From Roseiarcus sp963709185 (GTDB taxonomy: Bacteria; Pseudomonadota; Alphaproteobacteria; Rhizobiales; Beijerinckiaceae), in NCBI GenBank assembly GCA_963709185.1, contig CAVPVQ010000006.1, positions 1 to 64,000 of the forward strand: 64,000 nucleotides of DNA, in the 5' to 3' direction. The notes beneath the pieces are model-generated. The model searched no databases, was not told where the DNA came from, and saw only the letters and a program-made list of their open reading frames with translations. Each line of letters starts with the position of its first letter. Positions within the stretch are counted from its first letter, which is position 1. The translations under genes were made by a program, and so were the position numbers. This document shows positions 1 to 7,882 of this stretch, piece after piece.

Positions 1-91
1 GCTTCCAAGCCCCGGTCGAATGGCTGTACAGGTTCTGACCAGGACTGTTGCTGCCACCTAGAGCCAGCTAACGACAACTAATGCCATGTCC

Positions 92-112
92 TTATGGCAC
101 GAATTTGGCACG
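92..112. repeat. Direct repeat, left copy (tandem TGGCACG motif)
   Basis: A 21-base block made of two TGGCACG units separated by a short A/T-rich spacer. It matches 57791-57811 in the same orientation at 20 of 21 positions. The right-hand copy lies beside a tRNA 3' fragment and an integrase tail, so this pair may mark the ends of an integrated segment, but this left copy has no tRNA sequence that I can see beside it. Confidence 0.55.
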
Positions 113-548
113 GCCCCGAGAGTTTCAGTCCTGTTCCCTCCATAGCCCCAAGGGCAGCACATCGGCTGGTGACGGTGACGTCCCACAAAGTGGTGGGCTT
201 TGAGGTGGGCCAGGCCGAGCATCTCCGTCGTGATCCCGTTGCCACGGGCCTTGGACACCACCCCCTGTAGTCTAGCCGGCCGCGTCACCCGGTTAGCCGT
301 TGTCCGACTGATAGTTGCCGCTGTTCAACAGCGCCACCAGGGCGGCGACGGTGATCAAGGTGTGGGCGATGCTCCACTTTTCCGAGGTGATGCCGTGCAA
401 CGAGTTACCGAACCTGTGTTCGTAGGTCGAGGATACGGAGTGTTTGAAAGATTTCAGGTCGACTGTCCGCCCCGCTACCACTTCCCGATCGCATCCTTGA
501 GTCATGACCAAGATATTGCGCTCAATCATCGCGGGGCTCGTCTTCGTC
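113..548. other. No recognisable gene (left edge)
   Basis: No reading frame here has a recognisable domain or a convincing start with ribosome binding site. Frames on both strands are short and compositionally poor. The region precedes a decayed MarR regulator and probably holds decayed sequence at the island edge. Confidence 0.4.
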
Positions 549-944
549 GACAGTCGTACCCACGCCACCGTTACCCGTATCGATGCCGTGCTGATGGAGC
601 GCCATCGGATCTCCTTCAGCGCCTGTGAGATCCTTTGCCGGCTCCAAAGAGTCTGAGCCTCAGACGGTGCGCGCCCTGGCAAGTCAACTTGTCAGCGTCA
701 GCCCGACGCGAGCGTCGCGGCTGGTGCAGGAACAATCGACGCAGGCCATCTGCAGCGTGGCGCCGACCAGGGCGATGGACGGGTCTCGCTGATCAGCTTT
801 ACCGAGACTGGACGCGGGTATGCCGAAGCCGTCAAGCGGACCTTGGCTGAGTCGATGAAGAAGCTTTTCGCTGAGCCACCCGACGACGAAGACATCGCCG
901 CTTTGACCAGGATTTGGGCGAAGCGCGAAAACGCACGCGACTGA
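549..944 (+). pseudogene. Decayed MarR-family transcriptional regulator
   Basis: Reading across frames gives a MarR-like order: a dimerisation helix (RIDAVLMERHRISFSACEIL), a helix-turn-helix (TVRALASQL..VSPTRASRLVQE) and the wing/C-terminal helices (RVSLISFTETGRGYAEAVKR, then DDEDIAALTRIWAKR) ending at TGA 942-944. At least two frame changes, near 650 and 770, break it, and no start codon with a ribosome binding site is visible. MarR proteins are small winged-helix repressors; nothing here indicates a ligand. It is a relic at the island edge, unrelated in strand and spacing to the sugar genes downstream. Confidence 0.6.
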
Positions 945-1125
945 GAGCTGGCTACCAGAGAATCGGATACGAGTTCCCCGAGGCATCGTTGATCGCCGAT
1001 CTCTTGGGTCGGGCGTGGATTTGTCCCTGGAGGTCGCAGTGGCCTGACGCGAGGCGGGCGGGGGTGCACTCAGCCGAGGCGGTTGACACCGAGGGCGATG
1101 TTGAACCCCGAGCCGTGGTCTGCCA

Positions 1126-1260
1126 GGCCAGGCCATGTATCCCGTACTCGGGGACGCCGTGGTCGAGCGGCGCTCTTCGACGCGAGAGCTGATGGTGAAG
1201 CTGTCCAATGCCCCGTCCCGCCTGTATCTCACGTGCCCCGACCCGGGCGCCGGTGACCGC
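1126..1260 (+). pseudogene. C-terminal remnant resembling the decayed GH36 tail at 14.5 kb
   Basis: Translation gives VLGDAVVERRSSTRELMVKL followed by APSRLYLTCPDPGAG. The same pattern (ALGGAAVEWHASTGELMVNL, then DPGAG) closes the decayed GH36 alpha-galactosidase at 14466-15342. The two are therefore paralogous tails of one family. No start, no upstream catalytic region and no intact frame remain here. Assignment to GH36 is indirect, through the other copy. Confidence 0.4.
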
Positions 1261-1382
1261 TGCGACGCGAAGCCCGACGAAGCTCGCCGCCGAGCTGCGA
1301 GCGCCGGCAAGAGAGGTCGGCTCCGACATTTACGAGTCGTATTGCCAGGGAACTTCCAGCGCCTACGGACCGGAGAGCGCCT

Positions 1383-2249
1383 TTACGGGCTGTCAGGGCG
1401 CCGGAGGCGATATGTCTCCACCGCGTTGGTCGTCATGACCATGTCCGTTTCGGCCGGCCCCAGCCGCTGGGCGAGCAGTGAGCTGGCCAGGTCGACGACC
1501 TCGGCGTAACTCGCCGCCGCAGTGCACACTGGCCAGTCGGAGCCAAACATCAACCGCTCGGGGCCGAAGATCTCGACGAGGCGGTCGACATAGGGGTTGA
1601 TGTCTGCCGCCTTCCAGGGCTGGCTTGCCTCGGTAACCAAGCCCGAGAGCTTGCAGGTAACGTGCGGACGGCGAGCCAGCTGTCCGACCATGGTGGACCA
1701 GGGCTCTGTAGTGCCCGAGGCGATCTCGGGCTTGGCGCCATGGTCGAGCACGAAACGGCCTCCTTCGACAGCGTCGACGGCGACAAGAGCGGATGGGAGC
1801 TCCCGGGGCCGCACAAGAAGGTCGTAGGTGAGCCCAGCGGCGGCCAATGCCTTGAGCCCGCGAATCACCTCGGGGCGTTCCAGCCAGTGCGGATCTGGCT
1901 CGCCTTGGACGAGGTGGCGGGTACCGACCAGTGCCCCGCCTCCAGGGCCGTGGCGCAAAGCAGCGATGGCGTCCGCGACATCTGGGGCCGCTAGGTCGAC
2001 CCAGCCGACGACACCTGAGACAAACGTGTTAGCACGAGCCACGCCGATCAAGTCTTGGGTTTCTTGCACGGTGTCTATGGCCTCGACCACCACCGAAGCC
2101 CCGACGCCGCGTGCCTTGGCGAGGGCAGCAAACTCGTCGATATCAAAACGGCGGCGCAGCTCGGGCGGGGCCCCCTGAAGCCAGTCATGGCGACGCTTGA
2201 CGGGGTCCCAAACGTGAAAATGGGCGTCGACGATAGAAGTTGACGGGAT
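1383..2249 (-). CDS. Amidohydrolase-2 family sugar lactonase (L-fuconolactonase-like)
   Basis: Predicted cytosolic TIM-barrel hydrolase that would open L-fucono-1,4-lactone or a similar aldonolactone to the acid. The N-terminal strand IVDAHFHVWDP carries the HxH metal motif. Later landmarks are VVVEAIDT, LDHGAKP (His), CKLSGLVTE and the C-terminal FGSDWPV with the catalytic Asp, all typical of the COG3618 family; length about 288 residues is normal. The frame runs upstream to a perfect AAAGGAGG at about 2260, but the codons at the right spacing are ACG (2252-2250) and ATC (2249-2247), with no ATG, GTG or TTG. The first standard ATG is internal (2093) and would delete the HxH motif. Next to a mutarotase and an SMP-30 lactonase, it fits oxidative deoxysugar catabolism. 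Confidence 0.8.
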   Translation of the reverse strand: MPSTSIVDAHFHVWDPVKRRHDWLQGAPPELRRRFDIDEFAALAKARGVGASVVVEAIDTVQETQDLIGVARANTFVSGVVGWVDLAAPDVADAIAALRHGPGGGALVGTRHLVQGEPDPHWLERPEVIRGLKALAAAGLTYDLLVRPRELPSALVAVDAVEGGRFVLDHGAKPEIASGTTEPWSTMVGQLARRPHVTCKLSGLVTEASQPWKAADINPYVDRLVEIFGPERLMFGSDWPVCTAAASYAEVVDLASSLLAQRLGPAETDMVMTTNAVETYRLRRPDSP

Positions 2250-2352
2250 CGTTGCTGGCCTCCTTTCGGATTGGCGTCAGTTGGCGTCGAGGCGCACCCT
2301 CGGCGCTAGCTGCTCCCACTGGTCGCCTGTGGAACTCCCATGCGGATCTCAC

Positions 2353-2691
2353 TCACAGCTCCCAGACTACGGGCAACGGCTTCGAGGCGCCCCGGCGGGG
2401 GTCGTCGTGAACGACATCCAGGTACTCGACCATCCGGGCCTGCCAGGCGTGGTTGACCGGGAGCGCCTCCAAGGCAGCGTTGAGCCGGGCATAGTCCTCG
2501 CACTCGATCACATGGAAGAGCTCATCGCCGCTGCGCCAGATCGTCCACCCGCGCACGCCGGCCCTAATGAAGGCGTCGCGTAGCTCGGCTGGCACATTCT
2601 CGTGTGCCTCCTGGTACGGCACAGCCATGCCCGGCTTGAGCCTCGTGTGTAAGGCGACCCGTGCCCCGGCTCGTCCGGGCAGCGCTGTCAC
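2353..2691 (-). CDS. L-rhamnose mutarotase-like protein (RhaM/DUF718 family)
   Basis: A 112-residue ferredoxin-fold protein of the RhaM type, which interconverts alpha and beta anomers of L-rhamnose or L-fucose-like sugars and so feeds the anomer-specific dehydrogenase. Family landmarks are LKPGMAVPYQEAHENV near residue 17, IRAGVRGWTIWR, LFHVIECEDY and the C-terminal HAWQARMVEYLD. The GTG at 2691-2689 is chosen because it gives the usual length; no strong ribosome binding site is visible. It lies about 100 bp upstream of, and codirectional with, the amidohydrolase (1383-2249), so the two are probably one transcript. Confidence 0.8.
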   Translation of the reverse strand: MTALPGRAGARVALHTRLKPGMAVPYQEAHENVPAELRDAFIRAGVRGWTIWRSGDELFHVIECEDYARLNAALEALPVNHAWQARMVEYLDVVHDDPRRGASKPLPVVWEL

Positions 2692-2770
2692 CTCTGCGTC
2701 GCCGGGACCCGCGAGGCGAGCGTGGTACAGGAGGCATCGAGAGATTGCGAGGTCCGGGAATTGTCTTTGG

Positions 2771-2782
2771 GTATTCGAATAC
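2771..2782. promoter_or_regulatory. Perfect palindrome GTATTCGAATAC, candidate operator
   Basis: GTATTCGAATAC is fully self-complementary and lies about 80 bp upstream of the mutarotase start on the minus strand. It is a plausible regulator-binding site for the mutarotase-lactonase pair. No second copy was found, and which regulator would bind is unknown. Confidence 0.35.
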
Positions 2783-3449
2783 GTATGAAGATAATCGATC
2801 ACTGGCTGTTCCGCTTGGTCCAATCGACATTGCGCCACAGGCCGAACGGAGGTTCGCTGGCAGGTTGCAGGTCGGCGGCGGGCTGCCCCACCAGCACAGA
2901 GGTTTAGGAAACGGCAGCCCCCTCTTTTGCACTGGTAGAGAGCTTTCGCCACGCTCGGATCGACAGTTAGTTCGCCGTGGCCTGGGTGCCCGAGAGAGCC
3001 GCTCGGGCAAGGATCCTTTCAGCGACCTCCCTTTGTGGCGCCGTCGAGCTCGTTAGCGCGCCTTCCCACCTCTTGAACAAGCAGGCGGCAGGAAGTCAGC
3101 CCGCCTTCGGGAAAAGCCGCGAGCTCGTTCTGCATGAGCGCGGTGGCGCTTCACCGCTTCTGCTGGTAGGGCGAGCTGGACGGGACCTCGTGGACGATCT
3201 ATGGGTGACAAGGGGGCGCGAGGGGTCGTGACCGGACAGCATATGTCCTGGTAGACGACAATTCAGTCGGTCGACGAGCGGGTACGCCTTCCCTCTCAAG
3301 GCTGAGACACGGATTCGAATTCCGTTGGGGATCTAAAGCAAAGTGCGAAGTCAAACACGGAACCCCGACTAGGGCAAGACACCGGCGGACGTGCTCAACC
3401 GGATCACGTTCCTGAACCTCGCTGCCACAGTTTGTCCCCACTCTCTCTA

Positions 3450-3460
3450 TGGTATTACCG
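3450..3460. promoter_or_regulatory. TGGTATTACCG, candidate GntR/FadR-type operator
   Basis: TGGTATTACCG fits the TGGTnnnACCA pattern known for FadR/FCD-type GntR proteins and lies 69 bp upstream of the SMP-30 start. An FCD GntR gene starts at 5724. The link between the two is inference. Confidence 0.35.
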
Positions 3461-3528
3461 TGGTGAGATGCTCGTCTCTCGAGTCAGTGCCTAGGGAGTT
3501 TCACGATGACCCATCTAGGATCTTTGCC

Positions 3529-4422
3529 GTGACCGTCGCCCAGTCGCAGGCCGCCCGGGTGCTCGCGGTAGGGGCCATTTTGGGTGAAGGCCCGGTGTGG
3601 GACGAACGCGAGCAGGAACTACTGTTTGTCGACATATTCGGCGAGCGGGTGCACCGTTTTCGCCCGGCTACAGGTGAGCACTCCTGGTTCGGCACCGACG
3701 GGCCAACCGGAGCGGTGGTGCTCACTGAAGAGGGCCAGCTCCTTCTCGCACTCCACGACCGCTTCGTCTACTCGGGCCGGTCGGGGGAAAATCAGGTGGT
3801 CGTCGAGGGTTTCCAGGCCGATGGTGCCCTCCTCCGTTTTAACGACGGCAAGGTCGACCCGTGGGGGCGGTTCGTGGTGGGCACGGTGGACCGCAAAGAG
3901 GCGCGGCCCAACGGTACTCTCTACATGCTCAGCGCCGACCACTCGGTCGTCTCGCTGGTAGAAAAGGTCACAGTTTCCAATGGTTTGGCGTGGACGGCGG
4001 ACCGCACGACGCTGTACTACATCGACACTCCAACGCGGAGGGTCGACGCCTTCGACGTCGACCCTGACACCGGCACCCTCTCGGCTCGCAGGACAGTCGT
4101 CGAAGTACGGGACGGTAAGCCCGACGGCATGACCATCGACGACGAAGGCTGCCTGTGGGTTGCCATCTGGGACGGCGGACGAGTCGACCGCTATGCGCCA
4201 AGCGGCGAGCTCCTGGAGATCCTCCGCGTACCAGAGGGGGGTCACGTTACCAGCGTCGCCTTCGGCGGGCCGACGATGTCGACTCTCTTCGTGACGACAA
4301 CGCGCGCGTGGCTCAGCGACGACGAACTTGCTCACGCCCCCCATGCCGGGGACCTCTTCGCTTATGAGGCACCCGTAACCGGGCCACCCGGCAACCGCTT
4401 CCAGGGCTCTCCAGCCAGTTGA
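3529..4422 (+). CDS. SMP-30/gluconolactonase family sugar lactonase
   Basis: A 297-residue six-bladed beta-propeller lactonase that would hydrolyse a sugar-acid lactone with a divalent metal in the cytosol. Metal-site landmarks of the family are present: LGEGPVWDE (Glu20), RFNDGKVDPWGRF, VSNGLAWT (Asn) and PDGMTIDDEG (Asp). There is no signal peptide. The start is GTG 3529, with TAGGA about 9 bases upstream; the neighbouring ATG at 3506 is out of frame. With the amidohydrolase at 1383-2249 this gives two lactonases of unrelated fold in one locus, which suggests two substrates or redundancy. The frame is intact, and its GC3 bias agrees with the neighbours. Confidence 0.9.
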   Translation: MTVAQSQAARVLAVGAILGEGPVWDEREQELLFVDIFGERVHRFRPATGEHSWFGTDGPTGAVVLTEEGQLLLALHDRFVYSGRSGENQVVVEGFQADGALLRFNDGKVDPWGRFVVGTVDRKEARPNGTLYMLSADHSVVSLVEKVTVSNGLAWTADRTTLYYIDTPTRRVDAFDVDPDTGTLSARRTVVEVRDGKPDGMTIDDEGCLWVAIWDGGRVDRYAPSGELLEILRVPEGGHVTSVAFGGPTMSTLFVTTTRAWLSDDELAHAPHAGDLFAYEAPVTGPPGNRFQGSPAS

Positions 4423-4568
4423 CAGAGCCCGTAGCCGACGGCGACGCTGGGGCAACCGACAGCCGGTTCGCCAGTTCTCCGCCGCCCCGTCGCTCCCTTG
4501 AAGGAGTGGCCGCCCTCACTTTCGGATAGCGCCGAGGACAAGTACGGTTGCCGACGGAGTTCCAGAGT

Positions 4569-5074
4569 TCAAGACGTCCGCGACCTGAAGTTTGAAACCT
4601 TCGGATCAAGTCCCCCTGGTGGTGCGGTGCTCTCGCGCACCACGAGGTCGGTGGCAGGCTCGACGCGGCGCTTGGCTGGCTCACTGCTCCTGCCGCTCCC
4701 GAGGAGTACATGCACGGCCACCTTGGCCATTTCCGCTAGCGGCTGGCGCACAGTCGTCAGCACGGGTGTGCTCCACTCGCTCATCGAAACCAACGACACT
4801 CAAATCCTGAGGAACATGAAGGCCGGCCTCGTGAGCTGCGCGCAAGACACCGAGGGCTGACAGGTCGTTCCCAGCAAAGATCCCGGTAGGGCGCGAGTTC
4901 AGACCGAACAATGCCTTCGCCTGCTCGTAACCAGACCTGACTCGGAAATCGCCCGTTCCCACCAACTCGGGGCCCACCGAAAAGCCAGCCTTTTCGAGAG
5001 CTGCGCGATAGCCGTCGAGGCGCGCTCGGCTGGATAGCAGCTCCGGGGGGCCGGTAATTATGCGCCGGTGGCCA
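4569..5074 (-). pseudogene. Truncated LacI-family regulator (C-terminal half)
   Basis: The sequence matches the ligand-binding half of the LacI gene at 15437-16562 almost word for word: IITGPPELLSSRARLDGYRA, FRVRSGYEQAKALFGLNSRP, IFAGNDLSALGVLRAAHEAG, then after a frameshift near 4795 SEWSTPVLTTVRQPLAEMAK and VVRESTAPPGG. The DNA-binding half is missing: upstream of about 5074 the frame is replaced by IS110 transposase sequence, and six bases are missing at HRR-IITG relative to the paralogue. A duplicated sugar repressor destroyed by insertion and decay. Confidence 0.8.
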
Positions 5075-5545
5075 TGCCTGGAGCCCTGAGGCCGACTCGC
5101 CCAGGGGCGTTTAGAGCCTCCGGGCCCCTTGCGGGACCCCTCGGGGCGGCGGTCGCTCGCCGCCTCTTTGTTGGCAGGCCCAGGGGCCAAGGGGCCGGGC
5201 TCGGGAAGCGGGACATATCGCCGCCTGTCTCGGCCCCGAAGACCTCGGCACGCCCAGGGCCACCCCAGGGATGGTCTTCGCTTTCCGGAAGGCGGTCCGA
5301 AAGGGGCCCAGGTGGCGGCGACCTCCTGGTCCAAAGCGGCGATGTTGGCATCCGGGAGGTCGACGTGGGCCGCGATGGTCGCGGCCACGGCGCCGTGGTG
5401 GGCACCCAAGCGGCCAACCAAGGCCTCGCCTCCGGGGCGCCATCTTGAGCCGCAGCTTGCCCGGGGCCATGGTTGCCAGCACGGCCGGGTCTCTCTCGCT
5501 GGCGAGCTTGCTGTCAATCAACTTGGAGGGTACGGCGTCCATTCA
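5075..5545 (-). pseudogene. IS110/IS116-family transposase remnant
   Basis: Pieces of the C-terminal (transposase_20) domain can be read in three frames: RDPAVLATMAPGKLRLKM, GRLGAHHGAVAATIAAHVDL, TIPGVA, GDMSRFPSP and APGPANKEAASDRRPEGSRK. Their order is that of IS110-family transposases, but each frame is broken within 50-100 bp. The N-terminal RuvC-like half is absent. It interrupts the LacI remnant downstream and may be the cause of that gene's loss. Confidence 0.6.
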
Positions 5546-5723
5546 GCAGGTGGAGCAACCCACAACTTCTCGTTATAACTCCAGGTCAATCCGGAGGGCT
5601 CCGACAAACCGTCCGCTGGTAAACACTTATGGGACTTGACCAACGCTGATCGTCTAAGATGCCTGTGATAGCGTGGAGGATGTGGGTCAAATGAACTGTG
5701 GGTGCCTGGGGGCTAGGTAATCA

Positions 5724-6470
5724 ATGTCGGAGCGCGTCTCCTCTCCGAGCTCTCGTGTCGCTCCGAAATTTGGGGTCGTCGTCGTTGAAGAGCTAGTACG
5801 CAAGGTGGTCTCGTCCGACTTCCTGCCCGGAGACGTGTTGCCTCCCGAAGCCGAACTATGCGAGGAATTCGGCGTTAGCCGTAGCGTGATCCGCGAGTCG
5901 ATCAAAAGGATTCAAGAGAAAGGCTTGTTGGTAGTCGCGCAAGGTCGAAGAACTACGATCGCCGAACCTCGTCAATGGAACATGCTCGACCCAATCGTCC
6001 TCGGGTCGCTCATCGATCATGACATGACGTTGGGCGTACTTGACGAGATAACGGTTGTGCGCAGCAGCTTAGAGGCTTCTATGTCGGGCGAAGTAGCCGC
6101 CGACCATACCAAGGCGGAAATTCGTCGCCTGCAGAGCGTGCTCGATCGCATGCAGACCCATGTCAACCAGCGAGAAGAATTCGATCGCGACGACGCTGAG
6201 TTTCATTATCTGATCATGGACTTTTCTGGCAATCGCCTCGCTACGAATGTTGCACGCACCCTCTATGATCAAGCTCTGAAGAGCCCTCGTTACCGGGGAA
6301 ATGTTCCGCGGAATGCGCTTGCCGATGGATATCAAGAGATGATGGACATCTTTGATGCAATCAGAGCCTCCGACCGACATAACGCTGAGGAAGCGATGCG
6401 ATACCACATAATGGAAGGGTGGAGGCGTCGAAAGCTTCCTAGCGAGGCCGGCAGGTCACGCGTCGAATGA
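5724..6470 (+). CDS. GntR-family regulator with FCD domain (FadR subfamily)
   Basis: A 248-residue cytosolic transcription factor. Residues about 15-80 form the winged helix (FLPGDVLPPEAELCEEFGVS, RSVIRESIKRIQEKGLLVV), and residues about 95-240 the all-helical FCD effector domain with the usual acidic/histidine metal site (DDAEFHYLIMDFSGN, RYHIMEGW). FCD regulators commonly bind sugar acids or other carboxylates and control their catabolism, which fits the surrounding lactonases and dehydratase. ATG 5724 is used; upstream sequence has only a weak purine stretch. A close paralogue sits at 40125-40874, next to a second dehydratase and transporter set. Confidence 0.9.
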   Translation: MSERVSSPSSRVAPKFGVVVVEELVRKVVSSDFLPGDVLPPEAELCEEFGVSRSVIRESIKRIQEKGLLVVAQGRRTTIAEPRQWNMLDPIVLGSLIDHDMTLGVLDEITVVRSSLEASMSGEVAADHTKAEIRRLQSVLDRMQTHVNQREEFDRDDAEFHYLIMDFSGNRLATNVARTLYDQALKSPRYRGNVPRNALADGYQEMMDIFDAIRASDRHNAEEAMRYHIMEGWRRRKLPSEAGRSRVE

Positions 6471-6873
6471 AAGAGGGCGCGACATGACGAGTAGGTTGAA
6501 TAGCAGGCAAGAGCCGGCGCGAGACTTGGACCTGCGATACGCCCCTTTTTCTTGATGTGCTCAGTCCCCTCGCCAAACACTCCGCTACTGCGACACGGTG
6601 CGCCGGGAAGCCCGGACCTCGACCGGGATCGCGTAGCGAGCGCCAACGGTCTCTCGGGCCGCCACTGGGCTGACCTTGCGACCGTCGTCGCGGAGCTCCT
6701 AGAGCGTCCCGGAACGAGCGCCGGCAACGACCTCGTCAGCCGGGAGGCAGACCTCAAGACCCTCACTCAGCATCACTGTCACAGCACTTCATGGGTAGGA
6801 GCTTTGAGTAATAACACCTCGGGCACCCATAACAGTTGCCTAAGCCAGGACGACAACGAGACAGATAAGCCAG
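6471..6873. other. Intergenic, decayed sequence
   Basis: 403 bp between convergent GntR and aldo/keto reductase genes. Broken frames can be read on both strands, but I recognise no family. No clear terminator hairpin is visible. Confidence 0.35.
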
Positions 6874-7869
6874 TCATTTATCGGGCAGTCTCGGCAGCAC
6901 GCGAATCGCACGCCCGTCGACTAGACCCGATTGCACCAGTGCACTCCATAACCCGGGGGGCGGTGAGTCCTCCAAAGCTAACAGGTTCTCACGAACCTCG
7001 CTTCGCGAACGCATCCCGAGCAGAATACTATTTACTGCTGGATGTTGGAATGGAAACGCAAGTGCGGCTTGAAGCAAAGAACATTTATAATCTAAGCAGA
7101 TGCTCGCGATTGCCCGTACTCTTGAGAGCACTTCCCTTGAGGCCGACTGATCGTACCGACTAGACGACTCCGGTTCAGTCGCCAGAATCCCAGACGCTAA
7201 CACGCCCCCCAGAACTACAACGGTCCCGGAAGCAAGTGCCGGGTCCAGGAAGTCCTCGATCGCCTCGTGCTCGAGGAGGTTGTGGCGACCCGCCAGCAGC
7301 ACAAAATCAAGCTCAGGAAGGTAGTCCTTTACATACTGCGAGCTATTCGTGCCGATGCCGATCGCAGCACTGAGGCCCTCGGCCCTAAGGCGAACAAGCG
7401 ACTCCACCGCCATCTCGGTGGCCGCGGGGTCGAAGAGATCAGGGTCATGCGCGAGCACAATATCCACTCGGTCAAGCCCTAACCTCGAAAGGCTATCCTC
7501 TAAACTACGGCGCATTCCGTCAAGGCTAAAATCCCAAAACCGTTCCAGCGAGCCCGGTACCTCGAACACGTCGTCGTCCCGCGCTCTGGGAGGACATCGT
7601 GGCATGAGGAGGCGCCCAACCTTGGTCGAGATCACAACCTCTCGGCGTGGCCAAGCCCGTAAAGCGGAACCGATCCGTCGCTCCGACAGGCCGAGGCCGT
7701 AATGAGGGGCGGTGTCAAAGTACCGAACACCACCGGCCCACGCGGCCTCAAGTGCGGCCTCTGCCTGTTCATCCGTGACAGCAGTAAACAGATTGCCGAT
7801 CGGAGCGCCGCCAAAGCCGACCCGTCCCATACGCGAGTGCCATTCCGGCACTGTTGTCCATCTCGCCAT
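6874..7869 (-). CDS. Aldo/keto reductase, probable L-fucose/aldose 1-dehydrogenase
   Basis: A 331-residue (alpha/beta)8 oxidoreductase. The catalytic tetrad is visible: Asp52 and Tyr57 in RYFDTAPHYGLG, Lys83 in VISTKVGR and His140 in IVLAHDPD. The motif SERRIGSAL and the C-terminal SILLGMRSRSEVRENL (NADP-adenine region) agree with the D-threo-aldose/L-fucose dehydrogenase branch. The likely reaction is oxidation of L-fucose or a similar sugar to the lactone with NAD(P). Start ATG 7869 follows AAAGGAGG. It begins 13 bases after the dehydratase stop, so the two form one minus-strand operon. Exact substrate is inferred from context. Confidence 0.85.
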   Translation of the reverse strand: MARWTTVPEWHSRMGRVGFGGAPIGNLFTAVTDEQAEAALEAAWAGGVRYFDTAPHYGLGLSERRIGSALRAWPRREVVISTKVGRLLMPRCPPRARDDDVFEVPGSLERFWDFSLDGMRRSLEDSLSRLGLDRVDIVLAHDPDLFDPAATEMAVESLVRLRAEGLSAAIGIGTNSSQYVKDYLPELDFVLLAGRHNLLEHEAIEDFLDPALASGTVVVLGGVLASGILATEPESSSRYDQSASREVLSRVRAIASICLDYKCSLLQAALAFPFQHPAVNSILLGMRSRSEVRENLLALEDSPPPGLWSALVQSGLVDGRAIRVLPRLPDK

Positions 7870-7882
7870 CTTCCAGCCTCCT

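Larger units (their letters stand above)
2692..3528. other. Long regulatory/relic gap between divergent genes
   Basis: The 837 bp between the minus-strand mutarotase and the plus-strand SMP-30 gene hold no recognisable gene. Two small symmetric sites (2771-2782 and 3450-3460) are annotated separately. Frames in the middle, around 3050-3230, look like decayed coding sequence but match no family I know. Confidence 0.4.

Noticed and set aside
3619..4455. Minus-strand frame opposite the SMP-30 lactonase
   Set aside because: No homology signal; Arg-rich antisense translation of an intact lactonase.
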